Below, one piece after another: positions 11,501-24,100 of a DNA stretch of 64,000 nt. The position numbers and the translations under genes are program-made. The notes below the pieces were generated by a model. The model was not told where the DNA came from. It did no database searches and worked only from the letters and a program-made list of their open reading frames with translations. The stretch spans positions 7,419,917 to 7,483,916 of the forward strand of contig NC_026501.1 of NCBI RefSeq assembly GCF_000182925.2, written 5' to 3'. Origin of the DNA: Neurospora crassa OR74A (Eukaryota > Ascomycota > Sordariomycetes > Sordariales > Sordariaceae). How positions within the stretch are numbered: the first letter of the stretch is position 1; every line of letters starts with the position of its first letter.

Positions 11501-12106
11501 TCTAAACTGACGGTGTGCGTAGGTGTGTGCAATGGAAGAATAGCTCGATGCTGCTACGCATGACACTCGCATGTAGACACCAAAGCTCCAACTACAACTG
11601 GGTGGTGGGCCATACCGACGGCCCACTCTCACCCATGTTCGACACTTCGAATGGTGACATGGTCATACAGAAACGACCATCGTCCCTCCTTACCGCCTTA
11701 GACCTAGCTCAGTTCTTCTTGTACCGAATTGGTAGATACCTGCCTCTCCACCGTACCACTCATCGTTCACGAAGTTTGAGCTTCTTGTGCGATGCAACCT
11801 TCGACCAAAAAGAACATGACCGTTCCGAGGACGAGCCGTAACACCCCCCCTGCTAGAACGCCGCGCTTTCGCGCATCCTGGGCCCCTTGGTGGCCCTAGC
11901 CGATCGAGACTGACCAAGGGCCACTCTCTCATCCTCCAAGATGTAGGTATAAGATTCCTCGACAGATCCCAATGTTCGTATTGTTGGTTTCAAAGCTGTT
12001 CAAGTCATCAAGCTTCACATTCACTCGCTTCTTCACTCGCTTCTTCAGTCACTCTAGCTATTTTCTTAAAGAACATCTAGAACAACCTGAACACATCAAA
12101 GCAGCC
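8532..12106. other. Long intergenic stretch, lactate dehydrogenase to amidoligase
   Basis: About 3.6 kb with no gene I can support. The longest open frames (for example 10561-10947 on the - strand, 128 aa) have no domain, no good start context and no splice-linked partners. There is a 15-nt A run at 9461-9475. TATAAG at 11948-11953 may be the core promoter of the next gene. Confidence 0.55.
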
Positions 12107-13363
12107 ATGCCGCATGCCACCACTCCTTCCGTTAGTTCAGATGGGTCGGCCAGGAGCCGTCATCGTCACCGTGACCGTGACCACCGCCGTCACAGCATGG
12201 TTTACCTCGAAGAGCCTGAGCCAAAGCAGTTCCGTTTCTGCGCAGAACTGACCCTTCAGATCCGAAGCCGTCGGGCTGATCATCGAAGCTCAGAGTCTCT
12301 TGAGGACGAGATCCTCTACTCCCTTACCAATGGAGGCATCAAGTCTCAAATTCTTTCGGATTATCCATACGACCACCCCACACACACTCACACGCCTTCC
12401 TACAAAGTTTGGACTATCACCAGCGACCACTCTATCCAGTCCAAGCCTACCGAGTACAAACACGCCATGAAGTTTGTCTCTCCTCTCTTCCGCTTCTCCT
12501 CCTTCGACACCTGGATCCAACATTTCGAGAGTTTCATGCAAGTCCTCAACCGAGACTTTGAGACCACTTCTACACACGAATGCAGCACTTCTATCCACCT
12601 CGCTCCCCTGGACCAGGACCACCCAGAGTGGACACGTTCCGATATCCGCGCCCTTTCCAAGTCCATTCTCTACTTCGAGTCCTGCCTTGACGCTGTCATG
12701 CCTCTCTACCGCCGCACCTCTGTCTTCGCCAAGAGCAACCGGTACAACAAGCAAATGGCCAACTTGACCACAGCCGAGTGCTTCTCACACCTGGACTCCC
12801 TCAGCAAACGGAAATATATTGCGGCCCACATGGTCCGCTGCGATCCCAACTCATCCACGGGCCGGGCCCTCGGCCAGCGGTCCGACTTTCCCCATTCCGG
12901 CTACCGATGGAACTTTCTCAACCTCGTGCACAACAAGTCTCGAGGCACGATCGAGTTCCGCCAGCCTCCTGGCTCCACGACCCCCGGTGAAGCCATCGCC
13001 TGGATCATCCTTGCCGTGTGCTTTGCTCAGGTGGCCTGCGCAAAGGGTGACTCGCTCCGGCCCAAGGAACGCCCCAACGTGGAGACACTGGGCGATTGGG
13101 TGTACAGGGAGGCAGTACGGGCCAACGTTCCTTCGGAGCACAGGAGGAGGTTGAGGCAGTTGTTTGATGATGCCATGCCTATCGTCTCTGACTCCAAAAA
13201 GGCCGACTTGAGCATCGTCCCGGCGGAGCCGCCGATTACGGTGCATGACAAGCATGGCTTGATTTGGAGGGAGAAAGGCGAGAGGAACGTGGCGATGGAG
13301 AAGTTTGATGGGTTTTTCATGGACCCGGTGTTGAGTATGTGGGGAGATTCTTCGAGGCTTTAG
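12107..13363 (+). CDS. Amidoligase-family protein (Amidoligase_2), 418 aa
   Basis: Intronless protein of the putative amidoligase family, whose members are predicted to join carboxyl and amine groups using ATP. Visible marks are the N-terminal strand FRFCAELTLQI (residues 42-52), a central STSIHLAPL patch where relatives carry a His-containing strand, and the YRWNFLNLV ... GTIEFRQPPGS block, which matches the family's R-x-x-x-N-x-x ... EFR-x-x-x-G core. In the first strand the usual paired glutamates appear as Glu-Leu-Thr, so one acidic residue seems replaced. The N-terminus is Arg/His-rich (RSRHRHRDRDHRRH). The frame is open back to an ATG at 11972 (463 aa), but that lies only about 20 nt from a TATAAG, so I prefer the ATG at 12107. 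Substrate unknown. No neighbouring gene suggests a pathway. Confidence 0.75.
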   Translation: MPHATTPSVSSDGSARSRHRHRDRDHRRHSMVYLEEPEPKQFRFCAELTLQIRSRRADHRSSESLEDEILYSLTNGGIKSQILSDYPYDHPTHTHTPSYKVWTITSDHSIQSKPTEYKHAMKFVSPLFRFSSFDTWIQHFESFMQVLNRDFETTSTHECSTSIHLAPLDQDHPEWTRSDIRALSKSILYFESCLDAVMPLYRRTSVFAKSNRYNKQMANLTTAECFSHLDSLSKRKYIAAHMVRCDPNSSTGRALGQRSDFPHSGYRWNFLNLVHNKSRGTIEFRQPPGSTTPGEAIAWIILAVCFAQVACAKGDSLRPKERPNVETLGDWVYREAVRANVPSEHRRRLRQLFDDAMPIVSDSKKADLSIVPAEPPITVHDKHGLIWREKGERNVAMEKFDGFFMDPVLSMWGDSSRL

Positions 13364-14190
13364 TACGTTGTCTCTGCTATCCTCGCTATTTTTTTTTTTT
13401 TCTTTTTTCTTTTTTCCTTTTCTTCAGAAGCTCTTCAAAGAGTTTCTTCCCCCCTTTTTTCTGAACTTTTAGCGTTGTTTCCTTGACCTCTTTCTTTCCT
13501 TTTTACCTACATAGCTGTCGCCCAGATTGGCAGATGGAAACATCATGACAGCATACCTACACCTACGGGGGGAATAACCGCGGTGCAAAATTTTGGGAAT
13601 ATGGGAAGCATCAACGGTGGCTCCTTTTTTTTTTTTTTTTTTTTTTTTACAAATTTTACGGTCAACGGCGTTTTGGATCAAATATGTAGCATGCATGCAT
13701 GGTATGGGCATACCGGTTGGGAGGCACAAGCAGCAAGTCTGACTTAAGTACTTGGACTTGATCATCTTTATGATTTTAATCTGCTCCTGATTTTAATCTC
13801 CAGATAATGATATAAAATGTTAATTACTTGCTTTTTACATCATTTCTATCATGTATCTTATTCACTGTAATGGTCAATCGTAGTATGGTATAAAATTAAT
13901 TAATAACTTTCCCTGTGCAACATAAACTTTCAGTTCAGAATCTCAAGCATCAGTCACAGTAGTTGTATGAAGTTAGATAACCTTAAAATTTATCACTTCC
14001 TCAACAGCCAAAACCCCATTTATCTCCTGGCTTACATCGATAATTTTTCAGGCCTTGGGTGAATGAATGAATGAAGGAATGAATGAATGCCCCCCATTCT
14101 CTTTCCAGTCACAATCAAGTAAGTCATCTACACAATACAAGAGAAAATTGCAACTCTCATTTAGCTTCGTTTCGTGAGCCAAGCCGAGCC
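13364..14190. other. Intergenic, poly-T tracts and an AT-rich patch
   Basis: Downstream flank of the amidoligase gene. It holds mixed T/C tracts at about 13389-13460, a 24-nt T run at 13625-13648 and an AT-rich patch at about 13770-13940 with a 12-bp direct repeat (TGATTTTAATCT at 13771-13782 and 13788-13799). No gene is supported. Confidence 0.6.
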
Positions 14191-14201
14191 ACGTCGAGTA
14201 T

Positions 14202-15112
14202 CTACCTACCTACCTACCTACATACCAGTCCCGACTTACCAAGTTACCTACCTCTACAGTTTGGAGTGACTGACTGTTACATGGTAGTCCCACAAAACGA
14301 CTGACCGAACCAACGTCGCCAGCAGAGCCTCATGCCTCCGCCCGATCCAGCGTTGCCCGTTGTGCCCGTTACACCCCGTCTCACGGGTCTCACGGGGCGG
14401 TCGGTCCAAAAGTCCCAATCCAAATCCAAACAAGGCAACTTACACTACACATGTGATCTGATTTGCACAATGTTACCTACCTACCTACCTACCTACCTAC
14501 CTACCTACCTACATACTTACCTACCTTACCTGACTTAGAGGTACCATTCGAACCTACCTAGGTACCTGTATACAAGGAATACAAAATAATTCGCTTTCCA
14601 ACGAAAAAGATTGACGGCCAGTTTGGTATATCAATATCTGTTTTGAATGTCCGAGTCAGCCTTAGGGTATTGCGTAACTGGTCACGACAGGCAAACAACA
14701 ATAACACTACCGATCACTGCAAGTGTGGGGTGCGAGTATCGGAGGTATCGGAGATTTCTTTTCTTTTTTTTTTTTTTTTTTTTTTTTTTTTCCTGCGGAA
14801 CAAGATTTCTTCACCGGGAGGAAAAGATCGGAGTCGGCAAAAAAGCCCTAATCTAATCTGCCTACCTAGTGTTGGCATCTATCTAGTGAGGTCGCAGAAA
14901 CTAACTACGTCTAAGGGGGGCTTGTGATGGATATCGGGAAAGATTATTGGTTGAGTGTGTGCAGCAGCACACAGAAAGGAGCAAACAAACGATCTTTCTG
15001 CGTTGAAACGGGATAAGTACCTCCCTACCTACCTACCTAGGTACCTACTTGATACCTATTCGCCTTTGTTTGAGACATGCAGTTCATATCTATGCCTACC
15101 TACCTACCTACC
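14202..15112. repeat. Cluster of four CTAC/TACC microsatellites
   Basis: Tetranucleotide tracts of CTAC at about 14202-14221, 14474-14512 (the longest, roughly ten units), 15023-15040 and 15095-15112. A 28-nt poly-T tract sits between them at about 14764-14791. TACC-type repeats are common in Neurospora intergenic DNA. No coding content is visible. Confidence 0.85.
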
Positions 15113-18100
15113 AAGTACCTCTATCACAAATATTTGGTGTGTTTGGCGAACAAGATCCGACTCTTCTGGTTCTTGTTCGGATGCCGCTGCTTGCTTGCTT
15201 GCGGTCAGCGGTTGCTTGTCTTCTTTCCGTAATGCTATTTGAGCTTTCTGACTCAATGATTTGGTTGGCCTTGCACTAGCTCCCTAGACTAGTAACTGAA
15301 GATAGTATGCCTAAATCGGATGGTACCTCTAGGCTGTAAGGTAGCCAGCCGTTTGTTTAACCAGCAGAGACTCCAGAAGCGCCGGATATGTTCTCTAGCA
15401 CCGCAATCGGAGTTCATATACGCACGCATTTCTGAGTCATGGAGCCGACACGGCACGGTCCCGAAAGCTCTCTGCTGGTTTGCTGCAGTCGGTCGGTCGG
15501 TCTCGGTCGTATCTGAATGTCATGGCAGTGGCAAAAACACACAGACGGATGCCTTATGACTGAAACAAGTGGGTGAACAGTTCCATCAAAGAATCGTGGC
15601 AGCCTTGCGAGAAATATTGACGTTTATGGGGGTGTCCCTAGCGACTAGTTGGTGCTGATCCGGGTTGAAATTCGAGACATACATGAGGTTGAGTGTCAGA
15701 CTCTGCCTAAGCGAGGCTCGGTAAAGCGAGACTTGATGTCGGGTTGTACAAGTGTGCTGGCTGCAGGGTAGGTTTTGGTTTCTCACTTCGGTGAGGAAAT
15801 AAGCAGTTCCGCCCCGTGATCTGGGCTTACAGGTTGACCAGTTAAGGATGTGAGCAAAGGTAAAGACGGCTTAAGTTTGGGATATCATGGGACATTGTTT
15901 TCTTACTATGTGAGAGTTGTCGATGTTTCATGACTCCTTTACCTAGAAGTTGTAGACACCATAGTGAACATGCAGTTTTCGATTCTCTGTGTAAAGCTTG
16001 CTTTGCCGGGTTGCTGCGCCGTTGTACATTAAAGTGATTACCCAGTCTTTCTGGCGAAGTCATAGATAGCTAACATCGCCATCAGGCACCGCCTGCACCG
16101 CAATAAGAGGTTTTCATGGCTCGTGACCGGGACTTAGCCGAACAATCTGTGAGCGGCAAGCTGGGAAGCAACTGCATGCACTGAGCAGTAGCTGATGGCA
16201 TCATGTGAACCGGAAGTTGACAAGCATTCCAACTTCCTTCTCGGTTTGGGCCGAGGATATGGCGAGGGAGTTGCCAGTTTGTTGCCATTGATGAGGCCGG
16301 AATATTGTGTCACATTCATCATCGAAGTTTTATATCACAATTAGCTAGGTAGTATCGCAGTGTCCTATCTAGCCTTGTAGCTTCCCAATAGTGGATGATG
16401 GCAGGGATGGGTGTCGGGGAACGGAAGTCGGCAGTTGGGCATAACGGCATGGGGCCGCGGGACGGATACCGACATCGTTGTCTGGCGGACAAGGTGGGAA
16501 AACTTCAGGGCGAACTTGAAACTAGGGCAGGAAGAACTGGAAAACTGACACGTGGTGGAGGGGAGAAGACCTGGTCAGGGTGCAAAGCTGGTGAAGTTGA
16601 TGGAGTGAGAGGCTACCTTCGGATTGAATTCGACGATGATGGTGTCATGCGTTGGCTGCCTAGCAGGTACTCGGACACAATTCTGGCTTCAGGTGATTTC
16701 AAGTCAGCAATAGGGCATCTCCGAAGTGCAGCCTCACGGAGAAGAAAGTGAAACATGCTTATCAGGTATTAGCTAGCACGGCAGAGTTGTCGTGAACAAT
16801 TACTTGGGAAGAATGTGCACGTCTCGTAGAGAATGATGAATGATGTAGTACGCCTGTCTCCCAACTCCAACAAGCATGCCATTCCGGCATATCATTCCCA
16901 TCGATGTTCCCTTGTTCATGGAACATCGCAGATCCTTCTCGAGCCGTGACATGGCAACGACTCTAGGTACCCTGATGTACTTTGAGACTTTTGAAAAGTA
17001 TTTCGAGCTTGTACCTTCCGTAGTACATTCCGCTTCCCTTCACGTGTAACAAGATGAGCCGGTTAAGCGGGCAAGTGCAACTGTCTCAACTGAGACACTC
17101 GTGACTTTTGAGCAATACACCGCAGGTGAACTGACGTATCTATACCCAGACAGTATGGCGAACCAGCCTCTCTTCCTTCCTCGGCACCGATGTCTTGGAT
17201 ATCCCATTCCTCGACCGAGAATCTGCGAGTGTCATGGCGAAGGGGTCGGTTTCGCAGATAGGTAGGTACTCTTGTCTCTGTGAGGGTTAGGGTTTTATCC
17301 GCAAGGAAGCATTGTGTCCTCGATATCTGAAGTAATGACAAGGCTACCAGTGCAGTTAGTAGGATTCCATCAATCACCGCCATATTCTTTTCCTTGTAGT
17401 TGAACGATCTGGTAAATGCGGAAGCCTCTCGTTGGGTTGCTCGGAGGCATTGCTGACTCCTCCGTTGATGCAAATTTGTTGACCAAAGACATTGCATACT
17501 TATCACTCGTTGTGGTAGTGTAACCTCAGCTACTGTTATTTACATTCCTGATGCCGTGTGTCTGGGGGTGTCTCGGTATACCTAGAACTGCTGCATGCTT
17601 GTTGTGTGTAAAACTCTCCGTTTAGGCTAGGTGAGCCCGCTTCCAATTTGTCGACATTTCAATTGCACGCCAAAGATTCTAGTAAGCAAATGGATTGTAG
17701 GTGAAATCTGTTGTCAGTCAAGCGTTCGCAGGTGCTATTACAGCAACCGAATGGTTCTTTCATCGAGTCAGAAGCTGATATGTCGCAAAGCAAGGGTGAC
17801 CCGAATTGCATCGCATGTCGAGTAATGCACTCCGCATGTTCCCACCAGGTTCACCCTGGCGGCCTTTGCGAGAAGACGATCAACGATCGGACATGGCGAA
17901 TCAATCTAATGCTAGGGCTATGAGGTGCACGAAGGCAATTATAGACGAGGCCATGACGACCTCAGTGTTTACGATGGTTGATGTAGCGAAGTCTGCAAAG
18001 TGTGAAGATGTGCACACCATCGGCGGCCCCGAGACATTCTCAGAGCATAATGCCGTGCATCATGACGGCTTGAGTGGAAAGTGAAGGAAGAAGAACAGAG

Positions 18101-21100
18101 CATGTCGGAATCGATGGGCCCCCAGAATTTTGGTGACAGTTGATGCACCAGGGCGGTAGCATGAAGAAGCGATAGACAGTGCGGTCAACGTTGTAATTCT
18201 CATGGTACCGCGGATGAGTGTGGGAGTAAAGGTGAAAGAAACCATGAGAAAAAAGAAGCGAGAAAAGGTAGGATCGTCATCTGAACGGAAGAGAAATGAT
18301 GGGGAGGACCATCCCGGAATAGATACGGTTTCGGAAGCCACTGCACTTCCCTTGGCTGTGCCGCGTTGAGGAGTCACACCCCTGGGTCCCGTAGCTTCCA
18401 CACGGCAGAACTTTGGAAACTGAACCGAATGCTTACGGCGATAAGAGCAACGACTTCCGGTCAGCAAACGGCGCCGGGGATCGGCTTTCTGCCAATTTCG
18501 TTGCAGCTGCGCTTCACGATAGCGCGATGATATCCTTAGGGTAGGTTTCACCCATCTATGAGATTCCAGTCTTATCTCGTCCATTGCTTGAAGTCTTGAT
18601 GGAAGGTGGCACGAACACCCGGCGGGACGCTCCGCTGACTAAGACATCCTGCTACGATCCGTTCCATCTCGAAAAGATGGAAAAAGCAATCGAGGTGGTA
18701 CTCGTCGGTTGGGTGCGACTGCCGACTCACTCAAAGTTTAGTCGAATCGTTTCCTTTACACGCTCTGCGCACCTTCCTCAACGAAAAGTATCCGGCAACC
18801 TGGAGTTTCCGCTCTGACTCTCTCGATCGGTTATTTTGGAGAAAACGAGGACAGGCAAGCTGGGTGCCGGTATTCGTCCACTTCTTTCCTTTGAGCGACA
18901 AGATGACCAACAGTTTTATTCACCAACAGCTCGGGATGTGCAAGGTGATTGGGCTAGCTCGAGAACATGTTGACAGCTAACCCGGCAATCGGTCTGTGTT
19001 GTCCCTTCTCCTAGACGTCGAGGCTTTCAGGTGCCTCGTCGAGTCCAACGGCCACAAAGTTATGACGATAATCGACTCGCATCTGAACGAGGGATCCAAT
19101 CGAGGTTGATCTCTTGGAACTGACTCTGCGTGCGAATGTGAGAGCGCCCTTGTACGGCTTATGGTCTCGAGCCCTGTAAGAGTAGTGTCAAGGTACAATC
19201 GTCAAGAAGGTCGAGTATCTCGATAGTGATGGTTTGTCGAAAAATCGATTCAGTTGCTGACTTGCTGTTTTTGATTGCAGTTCGAGTCCTCAGCTTGGCC
19301 ATGCTCTCATAGCTTCGTGTCCGGCCATCGTCGATAGGCTACCGAAAAGAAAATGGGCATTTTGTCAACAAATTCGTGGACGAATATCGAAGAGTAGCCT
19401 CGACGTTTATACTTTCCCTATTCCTTGCCTCCTGAGACCCAAACACACACCGAAAATTGGACCGCATGTGACGTCAAAAGCGTTCTTTCATCCCCGACGT
19501 TGCACTCGGCTGTTGCAGTAGTTGTGGGCTTGGAGGAGATCGACGCCGAAGCTGAGCCGGCTGTCCATGATTGGCCGATCAAACCGTGTGTCAGGGACTG
19601 CCGTCTCCTCCCATCGAAACACATTCAGCCTCCACAGTCAACAGGACGGATGGTGCCGACCCGCCCTTGCAACGCATCGACCTCTCTCGCCCATGCTAGG
19701 AGCCTACCTAGGGAATCTTCCCCCATAGAATCGAAAAGAGCCAGCCATCCGTCTTCCAGGGATGAGTATCGGTAGCTGATTGAGTCTTTTTCACGGATTG
19801 CTGTTGTTGTTGGAGGGGGCTGTTTCGCGATAAGCGATCTCTTTCGAACGTCAAAGTGTCAAACATCTGAAGCCTCGAGCCAGCTTCGCACCTTTTGTAG
19901 TCAGGTTAAAGCCATGGATATGTACTTTCACCGAAGACTTTCAGCCGTAATTCCCGTCTGGAAGATCTGCCGCCCTTCTCTGGGACCACCCGCATCCAAT
20001 GTCCCCCTCTTCAGCCTTACAGTGATCGCCATTCTCCTCGTTCCGGTACGTTTGGAATCCACCATCAGTCTCCGCAGAGCTTCTTCCATCCACATGCACC
20101 GGTCCACCACGACGTACAGTTCCCCGATTACTTACCAGAGCATCCGTCCTCTTCCAGACCATCTACCAGGGTTCTCACTTGCCCGCTGGGCCATATTCCC
20201 GGTCCCTGGTACACCCGCTTCACCGTCTGGGCCCTTATCTACAAGTAGACCGGCGGCCAGTGCTCTTTCTACGTCTTTAAGTTTCATGAAAAGTACGGCC
20301 ATGGTGTGCGCATTACCCCTGAAGTAAACACGTGCAACGTGGCTGCCAAGCAATCCATCCACACGCCCCAAGGGTAAGTTCATCGAGTCGTCGTGGTACC
20401 ATGAAGGTTTCTCTTTCCCAAGATCGTCTCTCTCCTTCAACAAGAGCAACGGATAATCCCCACGCCCATCGAAGGTTTTAAACAATGCCGCCGTTACCGT
20501 TGGCAACAACCTGCGTTTGTACCTATTGCCGAACAGTCACCTCAGCGCTACCACAAGCGCGTCGAGGCCCCCCTCTCCCCCCAACCCCGTCGTTATCAGG
20601 GGACCCTTCTTCGTCTGTGGAGGGAGCGCGGCGCCCGCTGAGGAGGGTGTCAACCTTTTCCGATCATCATCTATTCCAGGGGTCACTGCCTACTGTGTGT
20701 ATATAGACTTACAGCTTGTTGTACCGCGACAAATAGCTTATCCAGCTGGGATCCCGGGAAAGATGGGAGGGAGAAAGGAAACGTGTGAACCAATCAGATG
20801 AAAAGTGTCTGTCCGTCTTCTTTGCTTTTGATGTATGATGGCGCCAAATCTGAGTGAGTAAACACCAAGAAAGAAGGACCCCTTCCTTGATGTTCAGTTT
20901 GCGCTGGAGTGTGTGTCTCAAACTATCATAGTAGCCTGGTGGTTGGTATATGTGATTTCCTGCGTCTCGTCTCGGCCTTCACCTTATCCGTGCGCGTGGA
21001 ACTTTTACTTTGCCCTCTTGACCGCCTTTCGTACTGACGCCGATATACCTTGAGCCCCCTCATCTAGACTTAGTTCTTGCTGTCAACACCCTAAGGGCAG

Positions 21101-24100
21101 GGCAAGGGATACCGCATTGGGCCTTAGACTCGTCACATGGCGAGAGTGAGAGGAGGCAGGCGTCTGTTGAAAATTTGTCTTGTACTGTGATAAATGACTG
21201 GTTGGCGTCTGGGTAGAAGCAAAAACTGGTGTTGTTGTTGTTGGAGTTAGTGTCTGCTGGGGTTCTATGTTCAGATCTCGTTGGTTGATGTGTGGTGTAT
21301 GACTGATTCCCTTGTTGACGCGGTGATATGGGCGTCTTTGATATCATGTTTTCTTTCTTCTTTTGGTTGAAGGACAGTAAGATGCCTATGCATAAGTAGC
21401 GTCAAAAAGCCAAAAAGAAGAAAAGTGGTTGGGGATATAAGACATTCCATCGTCGCGCTATCACGTGCATGTATGTCTCTCTCATCACGGGCTACGACGG
21501 TACATATGTACCAAGGAAGTTGTCAAACCACCAACCGCCGAAGTTCCAGCCATCCAATTAGAACCATCACCTCCAGCTTCCATGTCGCAAGTAAGCAAAG
21601 TGAGCTTAGAACCAGGTGACCGAACTGTTATGCTTTTTTTTTTTTTTTTTTTTCTGATACCTGCATGGTGACCGCCTCCTCTGGCGCCTCAACTTACTTG
21701 TAGAATCCAGTCCGTTGCGCTGAAAAGCAATGTCGAGAGTTACAGGACCTATCCACCGGACTTACACACAAGGTGACTGGTGAGACTGGGCTACATAACG
21801 GGAGTTACCATACAGTGCTGATGGAGGCTATTTTAGGAACCGAATGGTAGCTGCTCGCTAGTAAGTACCCCACATTACAACCCTACCTTGACATTGTACT
21901 TGCCCATAATCCTCAATTGAAAAACGTCCAAGATACAGTTTCCAACATCCAGATGCTCGGAACCCTGCTTGTAACTTCGACACTGCGGAAGACGGAACCG
22001 CGGGTCGCATTTTGCGGATTGGATGTCAGCGCAAGGTACTGTACGCTCAGCTCAACTAACTACTGAACTAACCGTAAGCAAACGTGTGATGTGTGCTGTA
22101 TGAAGGAATAAGAAGATGCAGACGAAAGGCAGGCTTTGTCTTTGACAGATATACTGCGGTTGCGAGCATAAGTTTTACCTCCCTGTCAGGTATCTCACAC
22201 AGACCACGACAGTCAACGCTTCGTGAGCATTGTGTGGTCAACGACCTGGCCCACGGGTTTAACTTACCCATATCATCATAGTACACATGCTTATCTGGCT
22301 TGAGGGGGTACCTGGGCCAGTCAGTAAGGTATGGCTATTCAGGTTCCGAGTGTGCTGCCCTCCGGATTCATAAGCCCACGTTATATGTGTTGTGGTGGTT
22401 TGCAGCATGCAGACAACGTCCGCTGCCTGCCTGACGGCTCAGAGAAGCCATGGGTTTCCTATGTCTGTCTCACAGATGTCGTCACCTCTTCAAAAGCTTA
22501 ACCATTTGGTCAAGTAGCAGATCCTACCCTCCTCCCTTGTTCGCGCCGTATTCCTTCTCTACGCAAGTGGCCGCCTCAGCCATTGCCGGGTCGATCTTTT
22601 TTCGCGACAGCAAAACAAGGCGAGAGGGAGGTGATCGGCGCCGAGCGCGAGTTCGTACGCACCTCGCCCAAAAGACAAAATCGAAACCTTCACGGCGGCC
22701 CTGGCCAGAAATAAGCGGAAACAGGAGCAGGAGAGCTAGAGGAAAAAGAAACACCACGGCTTGTGGCCCGTCGTAACAGCGCGCCTCGCCTGGATAATTC
22801 TCTAGCGTATACGGCGTCTTTCAGCGCGTCGAATCTGAAACAGCGCATGGGTTTGTCGGCTCCGGAAAATGCGACTGCGTGTATCGGCCGTAATGTTGAA
22901 GCTCGCTATAATTGCTGATCTTTTGGCGGACTTCCGTTCCGACTTTCTCAGGATGGGTTTGAATGAATGGTGACCAGCAGCTGCGTATTCCATGTCGAGC
23001 ATTCTCAATGTACCAGGTGAGTGGATGGCGGTTGATATCACCATCACGTCACCCACCCACTTATGCTATCGTGTATGTAGTGCCTACTCGAAGCCATGTG
23101 ACATTTTGACCAGAGTCAGGCCGACACGCCATACTTGACTTGGAGAAGCACAGCCGTTCAAACCCAACGAGAATACACAATGTCCATCCACGCTACGCTT
23201 GGAGCGACTCTGTATCGGGCGGCTGTCGCGCGTATCGTCGAGGACTGTTACATAGGGGCTGGAGCCGTCAACATGGCAAGGTATGGGCGAAGGGATATTC
23301 TGAAACACTCATAACAGCACTGGTCAGCTCAGGTGTAGTGTACGGCCCTGCAGTAAGATAACTCGAATTTCTTTTCTCGGTCGTTGATGTTGAATGTGTG
23401 GGTGGAAAGGGAATCGTGGAATGGTGGAAGACGAGTTGGGGTGGTACAGAGACGGCACGTGTTTGGGTGGTCTGAGGGTGGTATGTACGAAGAGCAACGA
23501 CCTAGGCCGATCACACTGTCAACTCCATCCGAAAACTGGAAATAGTCGCTCTGATCACGGACTGGAGCTCCAGCTCAGACAGATAACCACGAGAGCTGAC
23601 GTGTATGTAGTGTATCAGACTGTCAGGCACCGCCTCGTGGTGGGCGGAACTGCGGGGATCATGCGAAACCAGGTTTCTAAAGTCGGACACGAGGATCGTT
23701 TGGGAAGTAAGAGTGGATCGGTCTCGAACGGGCAATGGACTGATTGATTTGTCACTGACCGTGCTGCTGAACTGTGGTTGTGTAGTCGCTCGCTTTTTGG
23801 TGGTGGTGTTTCGTCTTGAGTCGAAAGGCCCAGATTGGTCGAAGACGACTAGTCGGAAGCACTGAAGTGCCGTGATGAGGTTGGTTAGTGCGCTGTGCGC
23901 CCGCCAAATAAGATACAGGAACGGCACAGTTCACTCCCGCCGCTTTGTTAGGCGCGGCGGGCATTAGGGCAGGCCGGCAGGAACCCACTGCTGCCGCAGC
24001 GGCCCGGACAACCAATGTCCAGCATTTTCCTTGCCCCCCAAAAAATAACAGGGCTGTTCCTGAAAAGGGGGCTCTTGTCCATCACCGTCCGAGGGTTTCT

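Noticed and set aside
18060-18584. 174-codon frame on the - strand with a hydrophobic piece
   Set aside because: Composition looks random and includes simple F-rich runs; no recognisable family or supporting promoter.
20132-20509. Protein-like open frame on the - strand in the gene-poor stretch
   Set aside because: No ATG at its upstream end, no domain, and no splice-linked neighbours; kept only as a weak candidate.
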